Shown here: positions 19,545 through 29,384 of the stretch, in pieces
How the letters are laid out: each line of letters opens with the position of its first letter
Position numbering within the stretch: position 1 is the first letter of the stretch
Assembly (NCBI RefSeq): GCF_000423245.1
Contig: NZ_AUHP01000013.1
Span: 1 to 64,000, forward strand
DNA from: Ligilactobacillus ceti DSM 22408
Lineage (GTDB): Bacteria > Bacillota > Bacilli > Lactobacillales > Lactobacillaceae
Length of the DNA: 64,000 nt
Direction of reading: 5' to 3'
Notes under the pieces: model-generated
Seen by the model: the letters and a program-made list of their open reading frames with translations, nothing else
Database searches by the model: none
Told to the model about the DNA's origin: nothing
Position numbers and translations under genes: made by a program

Positions 19545-20447
19545 ATGTATAAAACTGTTGCTGAAATTGTAACAGCAGCCGAAGAACGAGAACTTCCAAT
19601 TTGGCGCTTAATCTTAGAACAAGAAATGGATTATACGCAAGAATCACAAACGGTTGTTTGGCGAAAAATGCGTAATCAGTTAAATGTTATGAAAGAAGCA
19701 GTTGAACGCGGTACAAAAGGAGAAGGTGTTTTTTCTCCGACTGGTTTAACAGGTGGCGAAGCAGTTAAAATGAAAAAATATCGAGAAGCTGGTAAAGGAT
19801 TATCAGGTGATTTGATGTTATGGGCAATGGAAAATGCGATTGCGACTAATGAAGTCAATGCTTCGATGGGGGTAATTTGTGCCACACCAACAGCGGGGTC
19901 TTCTGGTACGTTACCGGGTGTCTTATTTGCGATTGATAAAAAATTGAATTTAACTGAAGAACAAATGATTGAATTTTTATTTACAGCGAGTGCCTTTGGG
20001 ATGGTTACAGCGAATAATGCAATGATTGCTGGGGCGACTGGCGGGTGTCAAGCTGAAGTCGGGAGTGCTTCTGCTATGGCGGCTGCGGCTGCGGTTGAAT
20101 TGAATGGCGGAACACCAACGCAAGCAGCGGAAGCTTTTGCGATGGCCATGAGTAATTTATTAGGTTTAGTTTGTGATCCGGTTGCCGGTTTAGTTGAGTT
20201 ACCATGTGTTAAAAGAAATGTTGTTGGTGCAGTTAATGCGTTAGCTGCAGCGGATATGGCTTTAGCTGGTTTAGAAAATAAAATTCCGGCAGATGAAGTT
20301 ATTCAAGCAATGAAAGAAATTGGACAAGGTATGCCAGCATCACTCAGAGAAACAGGTCAAGGTGGTTTGGCCGCAACACCAACCGGGATTCGCATGCGGA
20401 TGAAAATTTTTGGAGAGTCAATTAATTTAAATCAAAATGAAGATTAA
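19545..20447 (+). CDS. sdaAA: L-serine dehydratase, iron-sulfur-dependent, alpha subunit
   Basis: This is the catalytic subunit of the two-subunit bacterial serine dehydratase, which carries a [4Fe-4S] cluster. The 300-residue protein has the conserved ATPTAGSSGTLPG segment, GGCQAEVGSASAMAAAA and the cysteines in LVCDPVAGLVELPCVKRN that serve as cluster ligands in the family. AGGAGGAAG precedes the start. The pair forms one transcript ended by the terminator at 20450-20480. The enzyme turns amino-acid serine into pyruvate, in line with the peptidase block further along. Confidence 0.96.
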   Translation: MYKTVAEIVTAAEERELPIWRLILEQEMDYTQESQTVVWRKMRNQLNVMKEAVERGTKGEGVFSPTGLTGGEAVKMKKYREAGKGLSGDLMLWAMENAIATNEVNASMGVICATPTAGSSGTLPGVLFAIDKKLNLTEEQMIEFLFTASAFGMVTANNAMIAGATGGCQAEVGSASAMAAAAAVELNGGTPTQAAEAFAMAMSNLLGLVCDPVAGLVELPCVKRNVVGAVNALAAADMALAGLENKIPADEVIQAMKEIGQGMPASLRETGQGGLAATPTGIRMRMKIFGESINLNQNED

Positions 20448-20449
20448 AG

Positions 20450-20480
20450 AAAAGCGTTGTTGGTGATAACAACGCTTTTT
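20450..20480 (+). terminator. Terminator of sdaAB-sdaAA
   Basis: A 12-bp perfect stem, 20450-20461 with 20468-20479, and a short T run. Confidence 0.9.
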
Positions 20481-20503
20481 GCATGAAAGACAAAGCAAGC
20501 GTG

Positions 20504-20512
20504 TGCTATAAT
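20504..20512 (+). promoter_or_regulatory. Extended -10 promoter of rapZ-yvcK-whiA
   Basis: TGCTATAAT at 20504-20512 is a perfect TGN-TATAAT extended -10, 33 bases before rapZ. The -35 is not convincing. Confidence 0.55.
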
Positions 20513-20544
20513 TTTCAAAGGACTGAAATAAGGAGGAGCTTAAA

Positions 20545-21429
20545 ATGTTAGACAAGCTAGAATTAGTTATTATTACTGGGATGAGTGGAGCTGGTAAAAC
20601 AGTTGCGATTCAGAGTTTTGAAGACTTAGGCTATTTTTGTGTGGATAATATGCCTCCGACTTTATTACCGAAATTTTGGGAGTTAATTACCGAATCTGAT
20701 AAATTAAATAAAGTAGCTTTAGTTATTGATTTGCGTTCCAAGGCTTTTTATGAAGAAACATTAGCGATTTTAAAGAAATTGTCAGAAGAGCAAGCTGAAA
20801 ATATTCGGGTCTTATTTTTAGATGCGTCCAATGAAGAGTTAGTAATTCGTTATAAAGAAACACGAAGAAAGCATCCTTTAAATGTTGATGGTGGTGTCTT
20901 ACAAGGGATTGAATTAGAACGTGAAATGTTAGAACCGATTAAAGTTCAATCTCAATTAGTGATTGATACAAGTGATAAAACACCACGGAAATTACGAGAA
21001 GAAATTTTTAAACGGTTTAGTCAGCAAGAAAAAAAGGCCTTTCATATTGAAGTGATGTCATTTGGCTTTAAATATGGGATTCCTATTGATGCTGATATTG
21101 TTATGGATGTCCGTTTCTTACCAAATCCATATTATATTCCGGAATTGCGTAATCAAACAGGTTGTCAAAAAGATGTTGCGGATTATGTGATGAAATTTGC
21201 GGAAACAAAAGAATTTATTACTAAATTTGAAGAATTGTTACAAGTAGCTTTAGCTGGCTATCAAAAAGAAGGTCGAGCTGGAGTAACGATTGCTATCGGC
21301 TGTACTGGTGGACAACATCGGTCGGTTGCGATTACAAATCAAATTGGTGAATATTTAAAAGAAAAATACCAAGTTAATATTGCGCATCGTGATATTAACA
21401 AGAGAAAGGAAACGGTTAATCGTTCATGA
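20545..21429 (+). CDS. rapZ: RNase adapter / nucleotide-binding protein RapZ (YvcJ)
   Basis: RapZ-family P-loop protein of 294 residues. Walker A GMSGAGKT is at residues 12-19; the C-terminal domain holds the conserved [10 protein letters not shown] motif. In E. coli it controls glmS through small RNAs; in B. subtilis YvcJ binds and hydrolyses nucleotides and affects competence. Here the target is unknown. It overlaps yvcK by four bases (ATGA), the standard rapZ-yvcK-whiA operon of Firmicutes. Confidence 0.96.
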   Translation: MLDKLELVIITGMSGAGKTVAIQSFEDLGYFCVDNMPPTLLPKFWELITESDKLNKVALVIDLRSKAFYEETLAILKKLSEEQAENIRVLFLDASNEELVIRYKETRRKHPLNVDGGVLQGIELEREMLEPIKVQSQLVIDTSDKTPRKLREEIFKRFSQQEKKAFHIEVMSFGFKYGIPIDADIVMDVRFLPNPYYIPELRNQTGCQKDVADYVMKFAETKEFITKFEELLQVALAGYQKEGRAGVTIAIGCTGGQHRSVAITNQIGEYLKEKYQVNIAHRDINKRKETVNRS

Positions 21430-22445
21430 AAAAAGTAAGTACGTATCGTAAAAAACCAAAGATTGTTGTCATGGGCGGAGGAACCGGTCTTCCTGTTATA
21501 TTAAAAAGTTTAAGAAAACAAAATGCTGATATTACCGCAATTGTGACTGTAGCTGACAATGGTGGATCATCGGGGATTATCCGAGATTATATTAATGTGG
21601 TGCCACCAGGCGATATTCGGAATGTTTTGATTGCTTTATCAGATTTACCAGAGTTAGTTAAAGATATTTTTCAATATCGATTCTCTTCTAAAGATCAGTT
21701 TTTCTCTGGACACGCGATTGGGAATTTAGTGATTGCAGCTTTGTCAGAAATGAATGATGATAATATTTTCCAAGCTATTCAAGAATTAGCAGCTTTAATG
21801 AACGTTGAAGGACATGTCTATCCTGCTGCTAATATGCCATTAACGTTGAATGCTGAATTTATGGATGGAGAAATCTTGGCGGGGGAAACAGAGATTGCTG
21901 GTGCCGGGAAAACTATTAAAAAAGTTTGGTTAACAACTAATGATGAGCAAGTACCAGCTGCTATGCCAGAAGTTATTGAAGCAATTCAAAACGCTGATCA
22001 AATTGTTTTAGGCCCCGGGAGTTTGTTTACAAGTATTTTACCGAATTTAATGATTGAAAATGTTGGCGAAGCTTTACGTACCACCCAAGCTGAAGTTATT
22101 TATATTTGTAATATTATGACTCAAAAGGGTGAAACGGAACATTTTACCGATGCAGAACATGTCCGGATTTTAAATCAACATGTGGGGCAAAAGTTTATTG
22201 ATACAGTTTTGGTTAATACGCAAGCTATTCCAAAAATTCAAGAAAAACAACCGAAAAGTGATGAGTATTTAACACAAGTTACACATGATTTTGCGGGCTT
22301 ACGTGAACAAGAATGTCGCGTTATTTCAGATAATTTCTTAACTTTAAAAGAAGGCGGAGTTTACCATAATGGCGATCGTGTTGTGCAAGAATTAATGCAA
22401 TTAACGGGACGACCATTATCATGGAAACAAAATGAAAGTAATTAA
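21426..22445 (+). CDS. yvcK: Gluconeogenesis factor YvcK (MgfK, CofD-like)
   Basis: The 339-residue protein belongs to the CofD-like family with N-terminal [14 protein letters not shown] and [14 protein letters not shown], the [14 protein letters not shown] motif and [14 protein letters not shown]. In B. subtilis and Listeria YvcK binds UDP-sugars and is needed for normal cell-wall synthesis on gluconeogenic carbon. It lies between rapZ (4-base overlap) and whiA (18 bases). Confidence 0.95.
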   Translation: MKKVSTYRKKPKIVVMGGGTGLPVILKSLRKQNADITAIVTVADNGGSSGIIRDYINVVPPGDIRNVLIALSDLPELVKDIFQYRFSSKDQFFSGHAIGNLVIAALSEMNDDNIFQAIQELAALMNVEGHVYPAANMPLTLNAEFMDGEILAGETEIAGAGKTIKKVWLTTNDEQVPAAMPEVIEAIQNADQIVLGPGSLFTSILPNLMIENVGEALRTTQAEVIYICNIMTQKGETEHFTDAEHVRILNQHVGQKFIDTVLVNTQAIPKIQEKQPKSDEYLTQVTHDFAGLREQECRVISDNFLTLKEGGVYHNGDRVVQELMQLTGRPLSWKQNESN

Positions 22446-22463
22446 ACGAGAGGAGGGCTGACC

Positions 22464-23402
22464 TTGTCATATGCGAGTGATGTCAAAAAAGAATTAACGA
22501 CTTTAGAAGTGAATTATGCCGGTAATGCGAAGGCTGAGCTAATGGCATTGATTCGTATGAATGGTTCGTTAAGTATTGTCGATCATCAATTTGTGTTGAA
22601 TGTTCAGACGGAAAATCCTGCAATTGCACGTCGGATTTATAAGTTATTGAAACAGTTTTATGATGTTGAAAGTGAACTACTTGTTCGCCGTAAAATGAAA
22701 TTAAAAAAGAATAATTTATATATTGTACGTTTGAAAACCGGAAGCGATTATGTTTTAAAAGATTTAGATATTTTAGATGGGTTTCAAATTAAAGCAACCG
22801 TTCCGCTTGATTTTTTAGATGATGATGGCAAAGTTCGCTCATATTTACGTGGAGCATTTTTAGCTTCAGGATCAGTCAATAATCCCGAAACAAGTCGCTA
22901 CCATTTAGAAATCTATTCTTTGTATGAAGAACACAATGCGACAATTTGTCAGATGATTAATCGTTATAACTTACATGCACGTCAAACAGAGCGCCGGAGT
23001 GGTTATATTACGTATTTAAAAGAAGGCGAAAAGATTGCTGATTTCTTATCTTTAATTGGTGCGACAAGTTCAATGTTACAGTTTGAAGATATTCGGATTG
23101 TACGTGATATGCGTAATTCCGTGAATCGGATCGTCAATTGTGAAACAGCTAATATGAATAAGATTGCTGATGCAGCTAATCGACAAATTGAAAATATCAA
23201 ATATATTGATGAAGAAGTTGGAATTCAAACTTTACCAGTTAAGTTGCAAGAAGTGGCAACGATTCGTTTGGAATATCCAGAAGTTAGTTTAAAAGAATTA
23301 GCAACATTAGTTCCGAGTGGACCGATTTCTAAATCAGGGATTAATCATAGGTTACGTAAAATTAACCAATACGCTGATCAATTACGTGGCGAATATCATT
23401 AA
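22464..23402 (+). CDS. whiA: WhiA, DNA-binding LAGLIDADG/HTH regulator
   Basis: WhiA homologues affect division and chromosome segregation in Firmicutes and sporulation in Streptomyces. The 312-residue protein has an N-terminal domain ([10 protein letters not shown]), the degenerate LAGLIDADG core with [18 protein letters not shown], and a C-terminal helix-turn-helix ([26 protein letters not shown]). It starts with TTG at 22464 after AGGAGGG with seven bases of spacing; no in-frame ATG is near. It is the last gene of the rapZ operon. Confidence 0.96.
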   Translation: MSYASDVKKELTTLEVNYAGNAKAELMALIRMNGSLSIVDHQFVLNVQTENPAIARRIYKLLKQFYDVESELLVRRKMKLKKNNLYIVRLKTGSDYVLKDLDILDGFQIKATVPLDFLDDDGKVRSYLRGAFLASGSVNNPETSRYHLEIYSLYEEHNATICQMINRYNLHARQTERRSGYITYLKEGEKIADFLSLIGATSSMLQFEDIRIVRDMRNSVNRIVNCETANMNKIADAANRQIENIKYIDEEVGIQTLPVKLQEVATIRLEYPEVSLKELATLVPSGPISKSGINHRLRKINQYADQLRGEYH

Positions 23403-23457
23403 AAAAACGTCTTGATGACGATTAACAATTAAGTTAATTATCATCAAGACGTTTTTT
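23402..23457. terminator. Bidirectional terminator between whiA and the DeoR regulator
   Basis: A 17-bp perfect stem (23402-23418 with 23441-23457), with a further inner stem, has A6 at the left and T6 at the right, so it works for whiA and for the convergent regulator gene. Confidence 0.93.
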
Positions 23458-23480
23458 GTGTGCTAAGAGAGAGTAAGTGT

Positions 23481-24239
23481 TTAATCTAATTGAACAACTG
23501 TAATACCTAGATCTTCAATTTCTTTAATTAAAGTTGGATCTGAAAAATTATCAGTAATAATAATATCAATTTGAGATAAGTTTGCTATTTTAAAGTTAGA
23601 AGACTTACCTAATTTGGAATAATCAGTTACCAAAATAACTTGATTAGCATTTTCGATAATTTTTTGGTTAATTCGCGCTTCATAAATTTTTGAAGTTGAT
23701 AACCCTTTGTCTAAGCTAATACCTGAACAACCGATAATAGCTATGTCGGCTTGAATGTTGTTAAAGGAATCATAAGCCAAATCACCAGTCATAATATTAC
23801 GTTCAAAACTGATTTCACCACCACTTAAAAGATAAGTAGATTTTGGATTGCGTTTGAAATCAATGGCTGAAATATTATTCGTTAGTAAAGTGAATTGTTT
23901 ATCCGATAAATAATTCAAGCTATGAATCGCCACAGAACTAGAATTGATAAACAACATTTGTTCATCTTTTACGTAATTAGCAGCTGTACGGGAAATCTTG
24001 TTATTCATGATGTTTTGTTGATGGTGGTCAGTATCATTACTTTTATCAATGTAATAAAGCTTGTTTTGATGTTGAGTAATGATGTTCATGTTCTTTAGAA
24101 TCTGACAATCGCGCCGAATTGTCATTTCTGAAACGTTAAACCTCTCACTTAATTCGCTAATTGTTGAGTATTCTTGAGTAGACAAAAATACAATTAGCTC
24201 ATCTCTTCTTTTTTTGATATTCTCTTTTGAATTTTTCAT
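23481..24239 (-). CDS. DeoR-family regulator of the ascorbate (ula) locus
   Basis: The 252-residue protein has an N-terminal DeoR helix-turn-helix (TISELSERFNVSEMTIRRDCQIL) and a C-terminal sugar-phosphate sensor domain of the ISOCOT fold (LLSGGEISFERNIMTG; IIGCSGISLDKGLS). It is transcribed divergently from the ula genes, so it is the likely local regulator, comparable in family and size to E. coli UlaR (ligand there L-ascorbate 6-phosphate). The start at 24239 has AAAGGAG eight bases upstream; a longer frame from 24278 starts before that site. Candidate operators are the TAACATAAA repeats in the intergenic region. Repressor rather than activator action is inferred from UlaR. Confidence 0.88.
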   Translation of the reverse strand: MKNSKENIKKRRDELIVFLSTQEYSTISELSERFNVSEMTIRRDCQILKNMNIITQHQNKLYYIDKSNDTDHHQQNIMNNKISRTAANYVKDEQMLFINSSSVAIHSLNYLSDKQFTLLTNNISAIDFKRNPKSTYLLSGGEISFERNIMTGDLAYDSFNNIQADIAIIGCSGISLDKGLSTSKIYEARINQKIIENANQVILVTDYSKLGKSSNFKIANLSQIDIIITDNFSDPTLIKEIEDLGITVVQLD

Positions 24240-24283
24240 AAAATGAGCTCCTTTAAACAAAAAAACAAGTTTGTACATTCAAT

Positions 24284-24365
24284 TTAACATAAAACGTGTG
24301 AAATTAACATAAAAAGTTATTGAAAACGGTTTTTTGGTGGTATATACTTAGCTTGTAACATAAAT
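24284..24365 (+). promoter_or_regulatory. ula promoter with cre-like site and three candidate operators
   Basis: TTGAAA (24320-24325), 17 bases, TATACT (24343-24348) form a strong sigma-A promoter. TGAAAACGGTTTTT at 24321-24334 is a CcpA cre-like sequence with mismatches at its right end, overlapping the -35. TTAACATAAAA occurs at 24284-24294 and again exactly 20 bases on at 24304-24314; a third TAACATAAA is at 24356-24364, near the expected transcription start. The repeats are candidate binding sites for the divergent DeoR regulator. Confidence 0.65.
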
Positions 24366-24402
24366 AGCAACAAAAAGCTTAAGAGTAATGGAGGAGTTTT
24401 TT

Positions 24403-25479
24403 ATGGTAAAGAAACCAACAACACTTAATGAAGTCTCACGGGAAAAATGGATTTTATCTACATTCCCAGAATGGGGAACATATCTTAACGAAGAAATCGC
24501 TGCTGAAAAAGTAGCTAAAGGCACATTCGCAATGTGGTGGTTAGGATGTACAGGTATTTGGTTGAAGACACATGAAGATACAAATATTTTATGTGACTTA
24601 TGGTCAGGTACAGGTAAACAAAGCCATGGTGATGGTACAATGCGTCAAGGTCACCAAATGATGCGTATGTCTGGTGTTGAAGCAATGCAACCAAACTTAC
24701 GTAACAAACCATTCGTTATCGATCCATTCGCAATTAAAGATGTCGACGCTTTATGTGTAACACACATTCACTCAGATCACTTAGATATTGTTACAGCTGC
24801 AGCAGTTAACAACAACTGTCCAAAAGCTAAATTTATTGGTCCTAAAGAAGTTGTGGAAACATGGAGAAAATGGGGCGTTCCTGAAGAAAAACTTATTACA
24901 GTTAAACCTGGCGATGAAGTTCAAGTTGGTGCTGTAACAGTTAAGGCAATGCAAGCATTTGACCGTACAGCTTTAGTTACAGAAGATGATTTAGATACAA
25001 CATTGAAAGGCAAAATGCCTAAAGATATGGACGTTATGGCTGTTAACTACTTATTCGAAACAAGTGGTGGTAACCTTTACCATGCAGCTGATTCACATTA
25101 CTCAAACTTGTTTGCTAAACAAGGTAACGAAAACCAAATCGACGTTGCTTTAGGAGCATACGGCGAAAACCCTCGTGGTATTACAGATAAGGTAACATCT
25201 GTTGATATTTTACGTATGGCTGAATCATTAAATACAAAAGTTATTATCCCAGTTCACTATGATATTTGGACAAACTTTATGGCTGATCCAAAAGAAATCA
25301 CAGAACTTTGGAAGATGAAAAAAGATCGTCTTCAATATGAATTTAAACCATTTATTTGGGAAGTTGGGGGCAAATTCACATATCCAAACGATAAAGATCG
25401 TATGGAATTCATGTTTGACCGCGGTTTCCATGATGCATTTAAGAATGACAACGACACACCGTTTCCATCATTCTTATAA
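24403..25479 (+). CDS. ulaG: L-ascorbate 6-phosphate lactonase UlaG
   Basis: UlaG opens L-ascorbate 6-phosphate to 3-keto-L-gulonate 6-phosphate in the cytoplasm. The 358-residue protein is a metallo-beta-lactamase-fold enzyme with the metal motif HIHSDHLD and later histidines ([17 protein letters not shown]-like IPVHYDIW). Its size matches E. coli UlaG. ATG 24403 lies after GGAGGAG; an upstream ATG at 24388 would precede that ribosome site. It is the first gene of the seven-gene operon. Confidence 0.96.
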   Translation: MVKKPTTLNEVSREKWILSTFPEWGTYLNEEIAAEKVAKGTFAMWWLGCTGIWLKTHEDTNILCDLWSGTGKQSHGDGTMRQGHQMMRMSGVEAMQPNLRNKPFVIDPFAIKDVDALCVTHIHSDHLDIVTAAAVNNNCPKAKFIGPKEVVETWRKWGVPEEKLITVKPGDEVQVGAVTVKAMQAFDRTALVTEDDLDTTLKGKMPKDMDVMAVNYLFETSGGNLYHAADSHYSNLFAKQGNENQIDVALGAYGENPRGITDKVTSVDILRMAESLNTKVIIPVHYDIWTNFMADPKEITELWKMKKDRLQYEFKPFIWEVGGKFTYPNDKDRMEFMFDRGFHDAFKNDNDTPFPSFL

Positions 25480-25499
25480 AATTTAGGGGGAATTAACAA

Positions 25500-25958
25500 A
25501 TGTTACGTTATTTTCATGACAATGGACTTGTAAAAATCGAAGAACGTGTCCCAGAAAACTGGGAAGAAGCAATTCGTTTTAGTGCAGAAGTGCTAAAAGA
25601 CAAATCATTGATTACTGATGAATATGTAAATCAAGTAGTCAACGATGTTAAAGAATACGGACCATATATTGTAATTATTCCAGGTGTCGCAATGCCTCAC
25701 TCAAGTGCTGAAAACCAAGGTGTTTTAGGTACAGGGATTGGCTTTACAATTATGCCAGAAACAGTTTCTTTTGAAGAAAACAATCCTGAAAAAGATGCTA
25801 AATTATTCTTTATGTTAGCGGCTAAAGATTCAGAACAACATATGCAAAATATTGCAAACTTATCAGAATTGTTAATGCAAGATGGTATGGTTGAAGATTT
25901 AATGCAGATCAAAACTTTAGAAGATTTTGAATCTGTAATGAACAAACACAATATGTAA
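25500..25958 (+). CDS. ulaC: Ascorbate-type PTS system EIIA component
   Basis: The 152-residue protein is a fructose/mannitol-type EIIA domain with the active-site histidine in IPGVAMPHSSAENQG. It passes phosphate from HPr (encoded at 61690) to the IIB protein. TAGGGGGA precedes the start. It lies upstream of the IIC gene, unlike the E. coli order IIC-IIB-IIA. Confidence 0.94.
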   Translation: MLRYFHDNGLVKIEERVPENWEEAIRFSAEVLKDKSLITDEYVNQVVNDVKEYGPYIVIIPGVAMPHSSAENQGVLGTGIGFTIMPETVSFEENNPEKDAKLFFMLAAKDSEQHMQNIANLSELLMQDGMVEDLMQIKTLEDFESVMNKHNM

Positions 25959-25976
25959 AAAGGAGCGACAAAACAA

Positions 25977-27449
25977 ATGGTTGTATTTGACGTATTAATG
26001 ACAGTTTGGGATTATTTCGTAGCGAATATCCTAACTAAACCTGCATTCTTAATCGGGTTTATTGTTCTCTTAGGTTATATCCTATTGAAAAAACCTTGGT
26101 ACGAATGTATTTCAGGTTTCTTAAAAGCTACAGTAGGTTACTTCATCTTAACAGTAGGTTCTGGTGGATTAGTTAAAAGTTTCCGACCAATTATCGTTGG
26201 TTTGAAAGAACGTTTCAATTTAAGCGCGGTAGTTATTGATCCTTATTTCGGACAAGAAGCTATCAACCACGGTATTAAAGAAGTCTTTGGACGTTCTTTT
26301 GCTGACACAATGTTATTATTATTAATTGCTTTTGTCTTTAATATCGTAGCTGTACGTTTGAAAAAATATACAAAAATGCGTGCTGTTTTCACAACAGGTA
26401 ACGTTCAAGTTCAACAAGCTGCAACAGCTTTCTGGTTATTATTATTCTGCTTCCCTGAAATGGGTCGTATCCCAGTGTTAATCACAATGGGTGTTATGTT
26501 AGGTCTTTACTGGGCAGTTGGTTCCAACTTAACAGTAGGTATTACACAAGATTTAACAGAAGGTGCTAGCTTCTCTATCGCTCACCAACAAATGTTTGGT
26601 ATTTATATCTTTGCTCGTTTAGCTGAAAAATTCCGTAAAAAAGGCGAAAATGCTTCAAAACGTTTAGAAGATATCGAATTACCAGGTTTCTTATCAATGT
26701 TTAACGATAACATGGTAGCAACATCTATCTTGATGTTATTCTTCTTCGGAATTATCTTAATCGTTTTAGGACCAACATACTTAATTAAAGGTGGCTTCAT
26801 GCAACCTGGACAAAGTTTCGTGTTCTATATCTTACAAACAGCTTTAATGTTTGCGGTTTACTTAGCTATCTTGCAATTAGGGGTACGTACCTTCGTTGCT
26901 GAATTAACAGAATCATTCCAAGGTATTTCTAACAAATTATTACCTGGTGCTGTACCAGGGATCGACGTTGCTGCAACATTCGCATTCGGTTCACCAAATG
27001 CTGTTACAGTAGGTTTCATGTTCGGTGCTTTAGGACAATTCTTAATGATCTTATTATTATTAGTCTTCAAATCACCAACAATTATCGTAGCTGGATTTAT
27101 CCCATTGTTCTTTGATAATGCTGCAATCGCTGTATTCGCAAATAACCGTGGTGGTTTGAAAGCTGCTATGATCTTCCCATTCATCTCAGGTATCCTTCAA
27201 GTTGCTGGTTCAGCTCTTATCGCTACATGGGTTGGCCTTGCACCATACGGTGGTTACTTAGGTATGTTTGACTGGGCAACAATTTGGCCAGGATTCACAG
27301 TTCTTATGAAATTCTTAGGATACTTCGGTATCGCAATTGTCGTAATTATCTTAATTGCAATTCCACAATTCCAATACAGAGCTGATAAAGAAGGTTACTT
27401 CTTAAAAGCAGAAGATTACGATGCATGGTTAGAATTACAAGAAAAATAA
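25977..27449 (+). CDS. ulaA: L-ascorbate PTS permease EIIC component
   Basis: The 490-residue membrane protein belongs to the SgaT/UlaA family, with about 11 spans. It carries L-ascorbate across the membrane while UlaB phosphorylates it. Family features include the N-terminal KPAFLIGFIVLLGYILLKKP, SGGLVKSFRPI and PGIDVAATFAFGSPNAVTVGF. Its position between EIIA and EIIB genes and before ulaD, E and F supports ascorbate as substrate. The family also includes permeases for other sugars, so the context carries weight. Confidence 0.94.
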   Translation: MVVFDVLMTVWDYFVANILTKPAFLIGFIVLLGYILLKKPWYECISGFLKATVGYFILTVGSGGLVKSFRPIIVGLKERFNLSAVVIDPYFGQEAINHGIKEVFGRSFADTMLLLLIAFVFNIVAVRLKKYTKMRAVFTTGNVQVQQAATAFWLLLFCFPEMGRIPVLITMGVMLGLYWAVGSNLTVGITQDLTEGASFSIAHQQMFGIYIFARLAEKFRKKGENASKRLEDIELPGFLSMFNDNMVATSILMLFFFGIILIVLGPTYLIKGGFMQPGQSFVFYILQTALMFAVYLAILQLGVRTFVAELTESFQGISNKLLPGAVPGIDVAATFAFGSPNAVTVGFMFGALGQFLMILLLLVFKSPTIIVAGFIPLFFDNAAIAVFANNRGGLKAAMIFPFISGILQVAGSALIATWVGLAPYGGYLGMFDWATIWPGFTVLMKFLGYFGIAIVVIILIAIPQFQYRADKEGYFLKAEDYDAWLELQEK

Positions 27450-27501
27450 AATTAGGTTATTAAATTTTAAAAACAAAAAATAAAAATAAGAGGTGCTTAT
27501 A

Positions 27502-27804
27502 ATGCGAGTTTTAGTTTCATGTGCAAATGGTTCAGGTACAAGTTTAATGATGATGAGAACAGCTGAAAAAGCTTTAAAAGAGTTAGGATTCAAGATTACA
27601 AATATTAATCACTGCTCAATTTCAGAAGGTAAAAACTCAGCTAAAAACTATGATGTTGTATTCACACCAACAACATTCGTAAATATGTTTGAAAATGCTG
27701 CTAAAAAAGGCGTTCGTGTTATCGGTATTAAGAACCCTATGTCAGTTAAAGAAATTCAAGAAAAAGTTGAAGAATCAGATTTAGCTGAAGTATTTAAAAA
27801 ATAA
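27502..27804 (+). CDS. ulaB: L-ascorbate PTS EIIB component
   Basis: The 100-residue lactose/cellobiose-type EIIB-like domain carries the active cysteine in VLVSCANGSGTSLMM. It accepts phosphate from EIIA and transfers it to the sugar at EIIC. ATG 27502 follows AAGAGGTG; GTG 27493 lies in that site. Confidence 0.93.
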   Translation: MRVLVSCANGSGTSLMMMRTAEKALKELGFKITNINHCSISEGKNSAKNYDVVFTPTTFVNMFENAAKKGVRVIGIKNPMSVKEIQEKVEESDLAEVFKK

Positions 27805-27836
27805 GACTGAAATAACGAGAAGGATGATGAATTGAT

Positions 27837-28472
27837 ATGAGACCAAAATTACAAATTGCTTGTGATCATAATGATTTAGCAGCAGCTTTAGAAGATATTA
27901 AAAACGTGGGGGACGTAGTTGATATTATCGAAGCCGGAACAATTTTAATGTTGCAAGAAGGACGTCAAGTTGTGGAATGTTTCCGCGCTTTATATCCAGA
28001 AAAAATTATTGTAGCTGATACAAAATGTGCTGATGCTGGGACAACAGTTGCTCGCAACTGTGCCACAGCAGGTGCTGACTACATGACATGTATTTGTTCA
28101 GCAACAATTCCAACAATGAAAGCAGCTAATGCTGAAATTGATGAAATTCAAGTTGAATTATACGGTGATTGGACATATGAACAAGCACAACAATGGTTAG
28201 ATGCTGGTATTTCTCAAGCCATTTATCATCAAAGTCGTGATGCTTTATTAGCAGGCGAAACTTGGGGCGAAAAAGACTTAACAAAAGTTAAAAAGTTAGT
28301 GGAAATGGGCTTTAGAGTATCTGTTACAGGTGGATTAAATACAGAAACATTAGCACTTTTTGAAGGTGTTGACGTTTATACATTTATCGCTGGACGTGCA
28401 ATTACTAAAGCTGAAAATCCTAAACAAGCTGCAATGGATTTCCAAGCAGAAATCAAACGTATTTGGGGATAA
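27837..28472 (+). CDS. ulaD: 3-keto-L-gulonate-6-phosphate decarboxylase
   Basis: UlaD decarboxylates 3-keto-L-gulonate 6-phosphate to L-xylulose 5-phosphate. The 211-residue protein is of the orotidine-5'-phosphate decarboxylase superfamily, with the DTKCADAGTT metal/substrate motif (the D-x-K-x-x-D pattern), YHQSRDALLAG and the phosphate-binding VTGGLNTETL and FIAGRAIT. The ribosome site AGAAGGATG is rather far from the ATG. Confidence 0.96.
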   Translation: MRPKLQIACDHNDLAAALEDIKNVGDVVDIIEAGTILMLQEGRQVVECFRALYPEKIIVADTKCADAGTTVARNCATAGADYMTCICSATIPTMKAANAEIDEIQVELYGDWTYEQAQQWLDAGISQAIYHQSRDALLAGETWGEKDLTKVKKLVEMGFRVSVTGGLNTETLALFEGVDVYTFIAGRAITKAENPKQAAMDFQAEIKRIWG

Positions 28473-28500
28473 TAAACTATAGAAAAGTGGTAAGTGATCG

Positions 28501-29352
28501 ATGGTTTCATTAGGTATTTATGAAAAAGCATTACCTAGAGATATCAGTTGGAAAGAACGCTTAGAACTTACTAAAGAATTGGGATTCGATTTTTTAGAGT
28601 TTTCTATTGATGAAAGCGACGAAAGATTAGCGCGCCTTGAATGGACGGATGAACAAATTGCTGAACTTCGTGATGCGATTTGGGAAACTAATGTGCCAAT
28701 CTATACAATGATGCTAAGTGGTCATAGACGATATCCATTAGGATCTAAAGATGCAAAAATCAGAGAAAAATCGCTTGAAATGTTTGAAAAAGCAGTCAAC
28801 TTAGCTAGCAAATTAGGTATTCGTAATATCCAAATGGCAGGCTACGATGTTTTCTATGAAGAAAAAGATGTTTTGACAAGAGAATTGTATAAAGAAAATC
28901 TTCGCAAATGTGTCGAATTAGCTGCAAGTAAGCAAGTTACTTTAGCAATCGAAACAATGGACGATCCATTTATTAATTCTTTAGCCAAAGTGCAAAGATA
29001 CAAAGACGAAATAAAAAGTCCTTGGCTTCAAGCCTATCCAGATTTGGGCAATATGTCCGCTTGGTTAGGTGATGGAATTATTGATGATATTGAACAACAC
29101 GTTGATATCATTGCAGCCATTCATTTGAAAGATACTTTACCTGTTACAGCTACAAGTAAAGGTAAGTTTAAAAACGTACCTTTCGGCGAAGGTTGTGTCG
29201 ATTTCAAAGGCTTATTATACATGTTGAAAAAATTAAATTATCAAGGTACATTTACTGTTGAAATTTGGTCACAAGAAAACTTTGATGATCCAATTCCTGA
29301 TGTAAAAGCAGCGAAAGCTTTCTTTGATGAAATTTTTCAAGAAGTATATTAA
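28501..29352 (+). CDS. ulaE: L-ribulose-5-phosphate 3-epimerase (L-xylulose 5-phosphate epimerase)
   Basis: UlaE converts L-xylulose 5-phosphate to L-ribulose 5-phosphate. The 283-residue TIM-barrel protein is in the xylose-isomerase-like AP-endonuclease 2 family, with GFDFLEFSIDESDERLARL, TMMLSGHRRYPLGS, the metal ligand region AIETMDDPF, YPDLGNMSAW, AAIHLKDT and VEIWSQEN. The start has only a weak ribosome site (AAGTGGTAAG), suggesting it relies on upstream translation. Confidence 0.95.
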   Translation: MVSLGIYEKALPRDISWKERLELTKELGFDFLEFSIDESDERLARLEWTDEQIAELRDAIWETNVPIYTMMLSGHRRYPLGSKDAKIREKSLEMFEKAVNLASKLGIRNIQMAGYDVFYEEKDVLTRELYKENLRKCVELAASKQVTLAIETMDDPFINSLAKVQRYKDEIKSPWLQAYPDLGNMSAWLGDGIIDDIEQHVDIIAAIHLKDTLPVTATSKGKFKNVPFGEGCVDFKGLLYMLKKLNYQGTFTVEIWSQENFDDPIPDVKAAKAFFDEIFQEVY

Positions 29353-29384
29353 TAATTAGTTGAGGCGATAAGGAGATTTAAGGT

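Noticed and set aside
26858-27184. 108-codon minus-strand frame inside ulaA
   Set aside because: Product of codon bias in a hydrophobic gene (N/P/A/K-rich complement of membrane spans); no ribosome site.
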